A stretch of 64,000 bases of DNA from Candidatus Pyrohabitans jungbluthii (GTDB lineage Archaea; Hydrothermarchaeota; Hydrothermarchaeia; Hydrothermarchaeales; BMS3B), in the NCBI GenBank assembly GCA_002010065.2, contig MTMD02000007.1, positions 1 through 64,000 of the forward strand. Reading direction: 5' to 3'. Under the pieces are notes generated by a model. It was given only the letters and a program-made list of their open reading frames with translations, searched no databases and had not been told where the DNA came from. The position numbers were made by a program, and so were the translations under genes. Below are positions 26,879 through 35,385 of this stretch, piece after piece (position 1 is the first letter of the stretch; every line of letters begins with the position of its first letter).

Positions 26879-27029
26879 CTTTTATCCTCCATTTTCCGCT
26901 GCGAAGCGCAGTTTCAATCTCCCATATCTGCGTGCGAGTGAGCCCATACTTCTGTATAATCTCATCTTCCTGCACAACCCCAGTGATAAGCTCCACCAGG
27001 TCGCGCAGCTTTAATGTAATTCTCACCAT
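26868..27029 (-). CDS. Small HTH-like protein cotranscribed with copA
   Basis: 53 residues from the ATG at 27029 ([19 protein letters not shown]...). A TATA-like GGTTTATC on the minus strand at about 27060 places transcription start near 27033, so a leaderless ATG there is favoured over the longer frame from 27053. The sequence [22 protein letters not shown] looks like a helix-turn-helix. Its end overlaps the copA start by 11 bases. No family was recognised; a role in copper control or as a leader protein is possible. Confidence 0.55.
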   Translation of the reverse strand: MVRITLKLRDLVELITGVVQEDEIIQKYGLTRTQIWEIETALRSGKWRIKDGY

Positions 27030-27239
27030 GAAAAAATATGGCGCAGCGTTCATAGATAAACCTTTTTGTTTTCAAAAAGTTAATCTGCCTCGACGATTTA
27101 TTATTCATATGAAACTTGTGGCTTAGACATCTCACAAAATAAAAATTCTGCAAAGCGACCTTTTCAAATTGAAGCGTAGTAAAGTGCGGCAAGTATTAAC
27201 GAGGTGAAGCTTCAAGGTTACAATCCCCGAGGTGGTGTT

Positions 27240-27659
27240 ATGGCTGAGCTGAGCGACGAGGAGATAAAGGAGTTGCTTCAAAATGCTAAGACCATAGCTG
27301 TGGTGGGTTTTTCAACCAATCCTGAAAAAGACGCGCATCAGGTGCCTAAAAAGCTTATGGAGCTGGGCTACCGTGTAATCCCCGTGAATCCCTTTGCTGA
27401 GGAGATTCTCGGCGAGCGGTGCTACCCCTCGCTTCGCGAGATTCCGCGCGATGTAAATGTGGATATAGTGGACGTCTTCCGCCCGGCAGAAGAAGTACCG
27501 GAGATAGTGGAGCAGGCGATAGAGATTGGAGCTAAGGCGATATGGCTCCAGCTGGGCATCTCCCACGACGAAGCGGCAAAGCGCGCGAGAGAGGCTGGGC
27601 TCAAGGTAATCCAGAACAGGTGCATAAAGATGGAGCACCTTCGCCTGCTCGGGGAGTAA
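27240..27659 (+). CDS. CoA-binding domain protein (YccU-like)
   Basis: 139 residues from the ATG at 27240, which follows GAGGTGGTGTT. A Rossmann-like CoA-binding fold: TIAVVGFSTNPEKDAHQVP, YRVIPVNPFAEEILGERCYPSL, VDIVDVFRPAEEVPEIVEQA, KAIWLQLGI and VIQNRCIKMEH. Family members bind CoA, but their reaction is unknown. It directly precedes coaBC and the CoA biosynthesis cluster, which fits a CoA-related role. Confidence 0.9.
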   Translation: MAELSDEEIKELLQNAKTIAVVGFSTNPEKDAHQVPKKLMELGYRVIPVNPFAEEILGERCYPSLREIPRDVNVDIVDVFRPAEEVPEIVEQAIEIGAKAIWLQLGISHDEAAKRAREAGLKVIQNRCIKMEHLRLLGE

Positions 27660-27700
27660 ATTGGGTAAAATATTTAATCCACGCAGGAAAAATTGCATCA

Positions 27701-28873
27701 ATGAGCGAAATACGTGGAGCAAAGAGTCGAAGACTCTGGGATAAACGCATCGCCCTGTGCGTAACCGGGAGCGCCGCCGCAATCGAGGCACCCCGCCTTG
27801 CTCGAGAGCTTCAGAGGCATGGGGCGAGGGTTAAGGCTTACATGAGTGAGGCAGCTACCAAGATTATTCATCCCTACGCCATGGAGTTCGCCACAGGGAA
27901 AAAACCCGTAACCGAGATTACAGGTGCCCTTGAGCACCTTGCAGAGTACGATTTAATCCTTATCGCGCCGGCCTCTGCTAATACAATTGCAAAGCTTGCT
28001 CACGGTATAGGTGATACTCCGCCCACGCTTCTCTGCCTATCCTCGCAGGCGAAGCTTCTTCTCGCACCAGCGATGCACCTGGCAATGCATCGCAACCAGG
28101 CTGTTAAGGAAAATCTTGAGACGCTCAAAAATCGTGGCATAGCCATCGTAGAGCCTATGATTGAAGAGGGTGCCGCCAAGATGGCGCCCATCGCTGAAAT
28201 CGCTGACTACGCCATACGTGCGCTCAGCAGCGGGGAGCTTTCTGGTAAGCACGTTGTCGTTACCGCGGGTGCAACCGAGGAAGCAATCGACGCGGTGAGG
28301 GTTATAACAAACCGCAGCTCGGGTAAAATGGGGCTCGCCTTGGCGAAGGAAGCCTTCTACCGCGGCGCAGATGTGACACTTATCGCGGGAAGGCTGAACG
28401 TGGCTCCGCCAAGATATATCCGTACAGTTAAGGCATTGAGCATAAGCGAGATGCGCGAAGCTGTGGTTGAGGCTGTAAGGGATGCGCACATCTTCATCTC
28501 AGCCGCTGCAATTGGCGACTTTGTGGTTTCAGACGAGTTTAAAGGCAAGCTGGACTCCACGCGAGAGGTCACGCTTCGCTTAAAGCCAGCGCCCAAGGTG
28601 TTAAGAGCGCTTAGAGAGGAAGGGTTATTCAAAGTCGGCTTTAAGGCGGTTTACGGCGCAACAGAGCAGGAGATGTTAAATGCGGCAAGGCAGATTCTAA
28701 AAGAGGCGAACCTCGACCTCGTCGTGGCCAACGACATTTCCCGTGGCGTATTCGGCTCTGAGGAGAATGAGGTTGTGATAGTAGCTCGTAATGGCGAAGT
28801 TGCACTGCCCCGAATGTCCAAGAGTGAGGTGGCTCAGTACATCTTTGACGAAATTGTAAAGAGGCTTAAATAA
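27701..28873 (+). CDS. coaBC: Bifunctional phosphopantothenoylcysteine decarboxylase/phosphopantothenate-cysteine ligase
   Basis: 390 residues from the ATG at 27701; a TATA-like AATATTTAA at 27669-27677 suits a leaderless transcript from here. The N-terminal CoaC flavoprotein (about 15-190) has TGSAAAIEAPRLARELQ, LIAPASANTIAKLAHGIGD and APAMHLAMHRNQ; the C-terminal CoaB (about 195-390) has VVVTAGATEEAIDAVRVITNRSSGKMG. It makes 4'-phosphopantetheine from phosphopantothenate and cysteine. The following pantoate kinase starts on its last base, so the genes form one operon. Confidence 0.95.
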   Translation: MSEIRGAKSRRLWDKRIALCVTGSAAAIEAPRLARELQRHGARVKAYMSEAATKIIHPYAMEFATGKKPVTEITGALEHLAEYDLILIAPASANTIAKLAHGIGDTPPTLLCLSSQAKLLLAPAMHLAMHRNQAVKENLETLKNRGIAIVEPMIEEGAAKMAPIAEIADYAIRALSSGELSGKHVVVTAGATEEAIDAVRVITNRSSGKMGLALAKEAFYRGADVTLIAGRLNVAPPRYIRTVKALSISEMREAVVEAVRDAHIFISAAAIGDFVVSDEFKGKLDSTREVTLRLKPAPKVLRALREEGLFKVGFKAVYGATEQEMLNAARQILKEANLDLVVANDISRGVFGSEENEVVIVARNGEVALPRMSKSEVAQYIFDEIVKRLK

Positions 28874-29745
28874 TGCGAGCGAGAGCCTTTGCTCCAGCCC
28901 ACATCACCGGCTTTTTTGAGGTTTTCCTCACCGGCGATGCCCTTACCTCGGGCTCCCGGGGCGCGGGCGTGGTGCTGAGCGAGGGCGTGGTAACAGAGGT
29001 TGAAGTCACCCCTGCAAGGGAGAGCAGGATTCACGTAGAGATTAGCGACAGAGCGTGCGAGTGTGAGGTCAGTACACATGTCGCCAGAGCTTTGCTTGGC
29101 AGATGCTCAGGTAATTACGAGGTTCGCATTACACATAAAATCAGCGTACCCCAAAGGCAGGGCTTTGGTACAAGTGGCGCGGGAGCGCTGAGCACAGCGA
29201 TAGCTCTGAACGAGGCGCTCAATCTCGAGCTCAGCGCAACAGCACTTGCACAGGTGGCGCATCGCGCTGAGGTGGAGTGTCGCACAGGTTTGGGCGACAT
29301 AATAGCCCAGTTTACCGGCGGGCTGGTGGTGCGCACCCGCGCTGGCGCTCCCGGCATAGGTGAGGTTGAGAAGTTTTACTCCAACGCCCGCGTGGCTGTT
29401 TTTCTTGTGGGCAAAGGTATAGAAACAAAGAAAGTGCTCTCGTCTCCTGAGGCTTTATCCAGGATAAACCGCGCGGGCAGAGAATGCGTGGAAGAGCTTC
29501 TTAGAGATCCAAGCCTGCAGCGCTTCGTCTCTCTTTCAAAAAAATTCGCCCTTGCAACGGGGCTCGCGAAGGGGAAGGTCGCGAAAGCAATACTTGAGCT
29601 TGAGGAGCATGGCATCGACGCTGGTATGGCAATGCTGGGCGAGGCGGTCTTTGTTATTTCTGAAAAACCAGAGGAGGTCGTTAACCTTCTGGATTACCCC
29701 TGTATAACTGCAAGAGTAGACAACTGCGGGGCGAGGCTGCTATGA
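28873..29745 (+). CDS. Pantoate kinase (archaeal CoA pathway)
   Basis: 290 residues of the GHMP kinase superfamily: APAHITGFFEV near the start, then the ATP loop PQRQGFGTSGAGALSTAIAL and GLGDIIAQFTGGLVVR. This is the archaeal pantoate kinase (COG1829), which phosphorylates pantoate before condensation with beta-alanine, the reverse of the bacterial order. Linkage with coaBC and the phosphopantoate ligase at 30326 confirms the assignment. Confidence 0.93.
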   Translation: MRARAFAPAHITGFFEVFLTGDALTSGSRGAGVVLSEGVVTEVEVTPARESRIHVEISDRACECEVSTHVARALLGRCSGNYEVRITHKISVPQRQGFGTSGAGALSTAIALNEALNLELSATALAQVAHRAEVECRTGLGDIIAQFTGGLVVRTRAGAPGIGEVEKFYSNARVAVFLVGKGIETKKVLSSPEALSRINRAGRECVEELLRDPSLQRFVSLSKKFALATGLAKGKVAKAILELEEHGIDAGMAMLGEAVFVISEKPEEVVNLLDYPCITARVDNCGARLL

Positions 29746-30329
29746 AGCTGCTCCAGAGCATAAGGAACACATTTCTGGCAGGACTCATTGTATTCATACC
29801 GCTCGTTGCCACGGTGTATGTGCTGTGGTTTGGGTTTGATTTCTTGGACAGCCTTCTCCGCCCCGTGCTGAAACGCGTACTCGGCGTATATCTCCCAGGC
29901 TTCGGCCTGGTTGCGACGCTGCTCTTAATCTTTGCTCTCGGCGCATTGGCAAGGCTCACCCTGGGAAAGCGCGTAGTCGCGGCGCTTGAACAGGCGATAA
30001 TGCGTATCCCTCTGGTAAAGACGGTGTACGCCACGGTGAAGCATGCGAGCGAGGCGCTGATAGACAACAAGGCGAGCGGCTTCAAGGGTGTAGTGCTGGT
30101 GGAGTACCCGAGGCGGGGATGCTACGTAATCGGCTTTACCACGGGCGCGAACATAGAGGAAGTGCAGGAGAAGATAAAGGAAAAGGTGATCAATGTGTTC
30201 ATTCCCACCGCGCCTAACCCCACCTCGGGCATGGTGATAATAGTGCCAGAAGATGAGGTGATACCCCTGAAGATGACCGTGGAGGAGGGACTCAAGCTGA
30301 TAGTCTCTGGAGGTTTTGTGAGAAAATGA
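29742..30329 (+). CDS. DUF502 membrane protein
   Basis: 195 residues. Two N-terminal membrane helices (about 10-32, FLAGLIVFIPLVATVYVLWF, and 50-72, GFGLVATLLLIFALGALARL) are followed by IPLVKTVYATVKHASEAL and a soluble beta domain with PTAPNPTSGMVIIVPEDEV, all conserved in DUF502 proteins. The function of the family is not known. It overlaps both neighbours by 4 bases inside the CoA operon, possibly by coupling alone. Confidence 0.9.
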   Translation: MKLLQSIRNTFLAGLIVFIPLVATVYVLWFGFDFLDSLLRPVLKRVLGVYLPGFGLVATLLLIFALGALARLTLGKRVVAALEQAIMRIPLVKTVYATVKHASEALIDNKASGFKGVVLVEYPRRGCYVIGFTTGANIEEVQEKIKEKVINVFIPTAPNPTSGMVIIVPEDEVIPLKMTVEEGLKLIVSGGFVRK

Positions 30330-31072
30330 GCGTACCTCGCGACCATCCGCGCTACCATTCGCTTATGCAGCGGGAGAAGCTTGCAAGGGGATATGAGCAG
30401 GGGATTACTGTAATAGAGGGGCTTATCGCTCATGGCAGGGGCGAAGCCTTCGACTACCTCATAGGCGAAGCCACCGCTGAGCCAGCTAAAAGAGCGATTC
30501 GCGCAGCCGCGGCAACGCTGCTACTCGCCTCTATGCCAGTGATTTCAGTGAACGGCAACACCGCTGCGCTTTGCCCCGCGCAGCTTGTTCACCTCGCGAG
30601 GGTAGCGAATGCAAAGCTGGAGGTGAACCTCTTCTACCGCTCTCGCGAGAGGGCGCGCAGAATCGCTGCTGTGCTTAAGCAAGCGGGCGCTGAGGAAGTG
30701 CTTGGGGTGGAGCCTGAGGCAGAGATTCCAAACCTGAGCAGTGAGCGCAGGCTGGTGGCGAAGCGGGGCATCTACTCAGCGGACGTTGTGCTTCTCGCAA
30801 TAGAGGATGGTGACCGTACCGAGGCTCTGGTTGAGATGGGGAAGAGGGTTATAGCCATAGATTTAAATCCCCTCTCCAGAACGGCGCAGCGTGCAAGCAT
30901 AACCATAGTGGACGAGGTTACGCGTGCACTTCCATTGCTTACCCAGGAGGTGGAGAAGCTGCGCGGTCTCAGCAAGGCGCAACTCGAGGAACTCGCAAGC
31001 TTTGACAACCGCGCTAACTTAAAGGCTATGCTTAGACACATTACCCAGCGCCTCTCTGAGCTTGAGCCGTAG
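30326..31072 (+). CDS. 4-phosphopantoate-beta-alanine ligase (archaeal phosphopantothenate synthetase)
   Basis: 248 residues matching COG1701: DHPRYHSLMQREKLARGYEQGI, VISVNGNTAALCP, VEPEAEIPNLSSERRLV and VIAIDLNPLSRTAQRASITIVDE. With ATP it joins 4-phosphopantoate to beta-alanine, giving 4'-phosphopantothenate for CoaBC. With the pantoate kinase and CoaBC the late precursor path to phosphopantetheine is encoded in one operon. Confidence 0.95.
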   Translation: MSVPRDHPRYHSLMQREKLARGYEQGITVIEGLIAHGRGEAFDYLIGEATAEPAKRAIRAAAATLLLASMPVISVNGNTAALCPAQLVHLARVANAKLEVNLFYRSRERARRIAAVLKQAGAEEVLGVEPEAEIPNLSSERRLVAKRGIYSADVVLLAIEDGDRTEALVEMGKRVIAIDLNPLSRTAQRASITIVDEVTRALPLLTQEVEKLRGLSKAQLEELASFDNRANLKAMLRHITQRLSELEP

Positions 31073-31114
31073 CATGATGTCTTTTATAAACGTTATCTAT
31101 CTTGCAAAGAAAAA

Positions 31115-32692
31115 ATGGATGAGCTTCTCGCACTCGCAGCTAAGGGCGAGGGAGGCAATGTAGAGTTTAAAGAGTACCTCTCGCGCAAAGTGCACCTCTC
31201 CCGAGATAGGAGGCAGAGCTTGGCCTCGCAGCTGAAGTACCGCGCAAATAACGGCTCGGGTAGGGCGGTTTACCTTCTCGGGGTGAGCGACTCAGGCGAA
31301 GTTGTGGGGCTTACGCAGGAGAGGCTGGAGGAGAGCCTTGAGGTGCTCGAATGCATAGCACGAGACGTTGGCTTCGCCATAACAGAGAAGAAGATTTACA
31401 GCATGGACTCCCGCTACGCTGCGATGCTCACCCTGGAGCGGGCTCGTCTGGAGAAGGAGCACCTGCTTATAGCCACTGCCGGACATGTGGACCATGGGAA
31501 GTCCACCCTGGTGGGTACCCTCGTTTCTGGTGAGCACGATGACGGCTCCGGCAGGACGAGGCGCTATCTGGATACGCAGAAGCACGAGATTGAGCGCGGC
31601 TTAAGCGCAGATTTAAGCTACGCCGTCTATGGGTTTACCAGCGGAGGCGAGGTTATTCGCCTCAGAAACCCGCTGAGCAGAGAGGAGCGCGCAGGCGTGG
31701 TTGCGCGAGCTTCCAAGCTTGTGAGCTTTGTCGACACCGTTGGACATGAGCCCTGGCTGCGCACTACAATAAGAGGCATAGTGGGGCAGAAGTTGGATTA
31801 CGGCCTGCTGGTTATCGCCGCTGACGACGGCATAACCCACATAACCAAGGAGCACCTAGGCATAATGCTGGCGATGGATTTGCCGGTGATCATCGCCATA
31901 ACCAAGGCAGACAGGGCGAAAAACTTGGGAAAGCTTCAGAGCGATATCTCTTCGCTCCTCGCTCTCGTAGGGAGGGTTGCAAAGTTTATCTCCTCACCTC
32001 GGGACATAGCCGAGCTGGGCAACTTCTGGCAAAGCAAGGTACTCGTGCCCGTGGTGGTTACCTCTGCGAAGACCGGAGAGGGACTGGAAATTCTTGACAG
32101 GCTTTTCTACTACCTTCCCAAGAGGGCTTCTCAGCGAGAGCGCGAGGCGGAGTTCATGATGTACATAGACAAAATTTACAGCGTCGCGGGCGTGGGCACA
32201 GTGGTGAGCGGGAGTGTGAAGCGCGGTATGGTCACGCGCGGGCAGACTCTGTATTTAGGTCCTGACGAAAAAGGGGAGTTTCACAGGGTGAAGGGTTCTT
32301 CAATTGAGATACATCATCTCAGCGTCGAAAGCGCAGAGGTTGGCGAGGTGGTGGGTATTGCGATAAAGGGCACCAAGATTAAACCGCGACGCGGCATGGT
32401 CTTAACCTCACGCAAGGATTTGTACGCAGTCAAGAGCTTCCTCGCAGACGTGGTGGTGCTGAACCACCCCACCAGGATAGCTCACGGATATGAGCCTGTG
32501 ATTCACCTTGAGACGATTTCAGAGGCGGTGGTACTCGAGCCTCTGGAGCGGGAGTTCCTCGCCGCAGGGGATAGAGGAAAGGTTAAGGTGACATTTAAAT
32601 ATGCGCCGCACTTCGTGGAACGGGGGCAGCGCTTTGTTTTCCGCGAAGGGAGAAGCAAGGGCATCGGTGTGGTGACTGAAATTGTGGCGTAG
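31115..32692 (+). CDS. GTPBP1/2-like translational GTPase
   Basis: 525 residues. A ~110-residue N-terminal extension with NVEFKEYL is followed by a G domain: ATAGHVDHGKSTLVG (G1, about 123-137), FVDTVGHEPWLRTT (G3) and ITKAD (G4). Then come elongation-factor beta barrels (VGTVVSGSVKRG) and the C-terminal barrel FVERGQRFVFREGRSKGIG. The archaeal members of this EF-Tu relative (COG5258) are of unknown role; human GTPBP1 acts in ribosome stalling and mRNA decay. A TATA-like TTTTATAAACG about 27-33 bases upstream suits a leaderless start. Confidence 0.9.
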   Translation: MDELLALAAKGEGGNVEFKEYLSRKVHLSRDRRQSLASQLKYRANNGSGRAVYLLGVSDSGEVVGLTQERLEESLEVLECIARDVGFAITEKKIYSMDSRYAAMLTLERARLEKEHLLIATAGHVDHGKSTLVGTLVSGEHDDGSGRTRRYLDTQKHEIERGLSADLSYAVYGFTSGGEVIRLRNPLSREERAGVVARASKLVSFVDTVGHEPWLRTTIRGIVGQKLDYGLLVIAADDGITHITKEHLGIMLAMDLPVIIAITKADRAKNLGKLQSDISSLLALVGRVAKFISSPRDIAELGNFWQSKVLVPVVVTSAKTGEGLEILDRLFYYLPKRASQREREAEFMMYIDKIYSVAGVGTVVSGSVKRGMVTRGQTLYLGPDEKGEFHRVKGSSIEIHHLSVESAEVGEVVGIAIKGTKIKPRRGMVLTSRKDLYAVKSFLADVVVLNHPTRIAHGYEPVIHLETISEAVVLEPLEREFLAAGDRGKVKVTFKYAPHFVERGQRFVFREGRSKGIGVVTEIVA

Positions 32693-32694
32693 GG

Positions 32695-33204
32695 ATGAGG
32701 ATGAGGCTTATCGTATACCACGCTAAGCAATGCTCGCCAAAGAAGTGCACAGCTTTAAAGCTCTCCCGTTTTGCGCTGGTCAAGCTGGTGCACAGCGCAA
32801 AGGCAATCCCACGAAATGCGATTGTGCTCAACCCCTTTGCCGCTAAGCCTCTCTCGCCAGCTGAGGATGCAAATGCCACAACCTTGGTGGCGCTGGATTG
32901 CTCCTGGGAGCATGCCAAGGAGGTTTTCCGCAGCTATCGCAGCAGAGCCAGGCATCGCTCTTTGCCCCTGCTGGTAGCCGCTAATCCCGTGAACTACGGA
33001 AAAATCGCCAAGCTAAGCACCGTCGAAGCTTTAGCTGCGGCGCTCTACATCCTGGGCGAGCGGGAGCATGCGGAGAAGCTGCTTTCAAAATTTAACTGGG
33101 GGCACAGTTTCCTTGAGCTCAACCGTAGCCTGCTGGAAGACTACGCCAGCGCTTCAAGCATGGAAGCTTTGCTTGAGGTGCAGCGGGAATACTTCGGCGT
33201 CTAA
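32695..33204 (+). CDS. tsr3: Tsr3-like rRNA aminocarboxypropyltransferase (DUF367)
   Basis: 169 residues (or 167 from the second ATG). Matches the Tsr3/DUF367 group: HAKQCSPKKCTALKL, AIPRNAIVLNPFAAKPLSPAED, LVALDCSWEHAKE, RHRSLPLLVAANPVNYGK and LSTVEALAAALYILGE. These proteins transfer the aminocarboxypropyl group from SAM to a small-subunit rRNA uridine. It begins 2 bases after the GTPase stop and is probably in its operon. Confidence 0.92.
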   Translation: MRMRLIVYHAKQCSPKKCTALKLSRFALVKLVHSAKAIPRNAIVLNPFAAKPLSPAEDANATTLVALDCSWEHAKEVFRSYRSRARHRSLPLLVAANPVNYGKIAKLSTVEALAAALYILGEREHAEKLLSKFNWGHSFLELNRSLLEDYASASSMEALLEVQREYFGV

Positions 33205-33323
33205 GCTTCGCCGGCTAACCTCGCCTTGAAGGGTCCGGAGAATATCTTCAGGTTGAGAATCTCCTCCTCGGTTATGATTGAAGGGTCGTGAGGTAATAGA
33301 TACGCTGCACGTCTTTCCAACAT
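33201..33323 (-). CDS. Possible 40-residue protein in the tsr3-DUF169 gap
   Basis: A minus-strand frame from the ATG at 33323, overlapping the tsr3 stop, reads [20 protein letters not shown] and continues for another 20 residues to EA. Its composition looks protein-like (alternating charged and hydrophobic, no bias), and no other gene explains this 203-bp gap. There is no clear ribosome site, only TATA-like CTTTATC about 18 bases upstream. Low certainty. Confidence 0.35.
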   Translation of the reverse strand: MLERRAAYLLPHDPSIITEEEILNLKIFSGPFKARLAGEA

Positions 33324-33407
33324 TATCAGAGGCGATAAAGATTGCCGCTCAATCCTTCCGAAGGGATGTAACCAAGATGAGCCGTTGTGTGGAGTGATGG
33401 GTACTTT

Positions 33408-34313
33408 TTATTTTTTCTTAACCTTTGCGGCAAGCTCTTCAATAAGCTCTTTCAAACCCTTCCCCGAGCTTATGTCGAAACCTTCGCCGTCCTTGAAGGT
33501 TGCATAGAGGTCTGTCCACGCGCCGCGCTTTCTCGCCTGGAAGGGTGGAGTTACCTCAACCTCACCTTTAACAGGGAAGTGGATTGTTACATAGCTTATC
33601 TTACCGTTAATGTCCTTGTTCAGGTAGATGCGCACATTTTGCGAGTCAACCCTTCCAAAGAAGTAGTCTATGCCCCGCTCAAAGCCAAGCTCAGAGAACA
33701 CCTGGATTACTCGCGGCGGAAGGTCGCTGGTCTTGCACCCGCAAAGCGCTCCGCAGCTCTTTTCGAGAGCTTTAACTTTAGTCTCGAGCTCCTTGAAGAC
33801 CTCCAGAGGCGCGCCCAAGATAACCTCGCTGTCCTTGTAGTCAGCGAACATTCTGGCGCCGCCGCACAGGAAGGTTACATTTGCCTTCCCGCTCTTAAGC
33901 GGCTCTGCAATAACCTCACCGCACACGGCAATTTCGCCGGCGAACTTCGCTTCGATGCCGTGGAGAAGTGCCGCCGCCTCCATCACTTGGCGCGGGGTGG
34001 CTATCATCAGAACCACATCCGGGTCTGGAATCTCCTCCACGGGCGCGATGAGCACCGCCTTGGTTTCAGCGGGCTGTATCCTCGGCTGGATGTCTATGAA
34101 CATGGGCTCCTGAAAGCCCAGAGCGATCAGCGACTGGTGGCACTCCTCATCCTCGGCGCGCATGAGTATCGTCTCACCCAACGCGGCGCGCCTAACAAAC
34201 TCGCAGAATTTTCCGGGCTTCGCCGGCGTGGGATAACCTTCTGGAATCTCCTTAAACAGCTTCACACCCACAAGGCGATACTTGCTACCGAAATAGGCGC
34301 GTATGCTCTCCAT
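33408..34313 (-). CDS. DUF169 family protein
   Basis: 301 residues with the DUF169 pattern (COG2043): VGVKLFKEIPEGYP, CEFVRRAALGETILMRAEDEECHQS, VLMIATPRQVMEAAALLHG and CGEVIAEPLKSGKANVTFLCGGAR. Two cysteine clusters are notable: CGALCGCK near residue 190 and the single Cys in CGEVI. The family is common in methanogens and sulfate reducers, but no reaction is established. It is last in the threonine-synthase/MoaD/E1/TusA operon, 2-3 bases after the TusA-like gene, so it may act on the sulfur or redox cofactor handled there. Confidence 0.88.
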   Translation of the reverse strand: MESIRAYFGSKYRLVGVKLFKEIPEGYPTPAKPGKFCEFVRRAALGETILMRAEDEECHQSLIALGFQEPMFIDIQPRIQPAETKAVLIAPVEEIPDPDVVLMIATPRQVMEAAALLHGIEAKFAGEIAVCGEVIAEPLKSGKANVTFLCGGARMFADYKDSEVILGAPLEVFKELETKVKALEKSCGALCGCKTSDLPPRVIQVFSELGFERGIDYFFGRVDSQNVRIYLNKDINGKISYVTIHFPVKGEVEVTPPFQARKRGAWTDLYATFKDGEGFDISSGKGLKELIEELAAKVKKK

Positions 34314-34315
34314 GG

Positions 34316-34561
34316 CTAATCCTCGAAAGCGGGAATCTCTATATAAATTTCGTATGTTCTTTCTGCCACCTGCTTAACCTCTAGAACCTTGTATCCCTTG
34401 CCCTCCTGAGCCAGGCTGCGCGGTATACTCTCCACCGCCGGCGGATAGTCCACTATCACCTTGAGCTTCCCGCCGCCCGAGTAGCCTATCTCCTCAGCTT
34501 TAATCTTGGTGTACACAAAGGTATCAGGGCACTTCTCGCCGCGAAGGTCTAAAGTCTCCAT
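34316..34561 (-). CDS. TusA/SirA-family sulfur carrier-like protein
   Basis: 81 residues from the ATG at 34561, which overlaps the preceding stop as TGATG. TusA signature near the N-terminus: TLDLRGEKCPDTFVYTKIKAE, with the conserved Cys-Pro (Cys about residue 10) that carries persulfide sulfur. The usual CPxP becomes CPDT. The rest fits the small alpha/beta fold ending in ERTYEIYIEIPAFED. TusA proteins relay sulfur in tRNA thiolation or in dissimilatory sulfur metabolism. Its location after an E1 enzyme and MoaD-like carrier favours a persulfide donor role. Confidence 0.88.
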   Translation of the reverse strand: METLDLRGEKCPDTFVYTKIKAEEIGYSGGGKLKVIVDYPPAVESIPRSLAQEGKGYKVLEVKQVAERTYEIYIEIPAFED

Positions 34562-35385
34562 CACTCATCACCCTCCGTCACACCGGAAGCTTCACTTCCG
34601 GGTAACACTGTGCATACATCTTCTACGGGTTTGGGAATAAAGTGCTCTCCACATGCGGTGCAGTCGTCTCGCTTCGCCACTCTAACCTTCTCAAAGCGCA
34701 TCTCGTCCACATTTATTATCAGCAGCTGATTCTTCAGTCCAATCTCCAGTCCAGCGAGGTAACGTATCGCCTCACTCGCCTGTATGGCACCGACGATGCC
34801 CACGACAGAGCCCAGAATACCTGCTTCTCTGCAGGTGGGTATCATGCCCGCGGGTGGCGGCTCGGGGAATACGCATCTAAAGCATGCGGTCTCGCCGGGG
34901 ATTATGCTCATCGCCCTGCCCTCGTACATCAGCGCGGCGCCGTGAAAGAGAGGCACGCGGTTAACCACGGCGGCGTCGTTAACAGCGTAGCGCACAGCGA
35001 AGTTGTCTGTTCCGTCGACGATGGCGTCATAGCCCTTGAGCAGCTCAAAGGCATTGTCGTAGGTTACCTTCTCGTTTATCCCCTCTATCTTAATCTCCGG
35101 GTTTATCTCACTTAGCCGCTTTGCCGCCATCTCCGCCTTGGGTTTGCCAACATCCTCGGGGGTGTAGAGGAACTGCCTGTTCAGGTTGCTCATCTCTATG
35201 CGGTCAAAATCGAAGATGTGAATCTCGCCCACGCCAGCCAGAGTGAGGTAAGTCGAAACCGGGCAGCCCAGTCCACCTGCCCCGGTTACAGCTACTTTGG
35301 CCTTCTTAAGCCTAGACTGCTCCTTGGTACCGAAGTCCGGAAGGATGAGCTGCCTTGAATAGCGCTTTATCTCATTCAGATTCAT
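34561..35385 (-). CDS. E1-like adenylyltransferase (MoeB/ThiF/HesA family)
   Basis: 274 residues. ATP-binding VAVTGAGGLGCPVSTYL, then RIEMSNLNRQFLY, then GTDNFAVRYAVNDA, with CFRC and CTACGEHF forming the zinc knuckle and PTCREAGILGSVVG holding the candidate catalytic Cys. MoeB/ThiF enzymes adenylate the C-terminal Gly-Gly of a ubiquitin-like sulfur carrier so it can become a thiocarboxylate. A matching MoaD-like protein ending in GG lies two genes upstream. The C-terminal 20 residues are unconserved and overlap a GC hairpin in DNA. Confidence 0.93.
   Translation of the reverse strand: MNLNEIKRYSRQLILPDFGTKEQSRLKKAKVAVTGAGGLGCPVSTYLTLAGVGEIHIFDFDRIEMSNLNRQFLYTPEDVGKPKAEMAAKRLSEINPEIKIEGINEKVTYDNAFELLKGYDAIVDGTDNFAVRYAVNDAAVVNRVPLFHGAALMYEGRAMSIIPGETACFRCVFPEPPPAGMIPTCREAGILGSVVGIVGAIQASEAIRYLAGLEIGLKNQLLIINVDEMRFEKVRVAKRDDCTACGEHFIPKPVEDVCTVLPGSEASGVTEGDE

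Noticed and set aside
27542-27700. Longer N-terminus for coaBC
   Set aside because: The extra 53 residues overlap the CoA-binding gene out of frame; a TATA-like element places the start at 27701.
33387-34319. 310-residue plus-strand frame opposite the DUF169 gene
   Set aside because: It is a mirror of a well-supported gene; its residues are Leu/Arg/His-biased and show no family motif.
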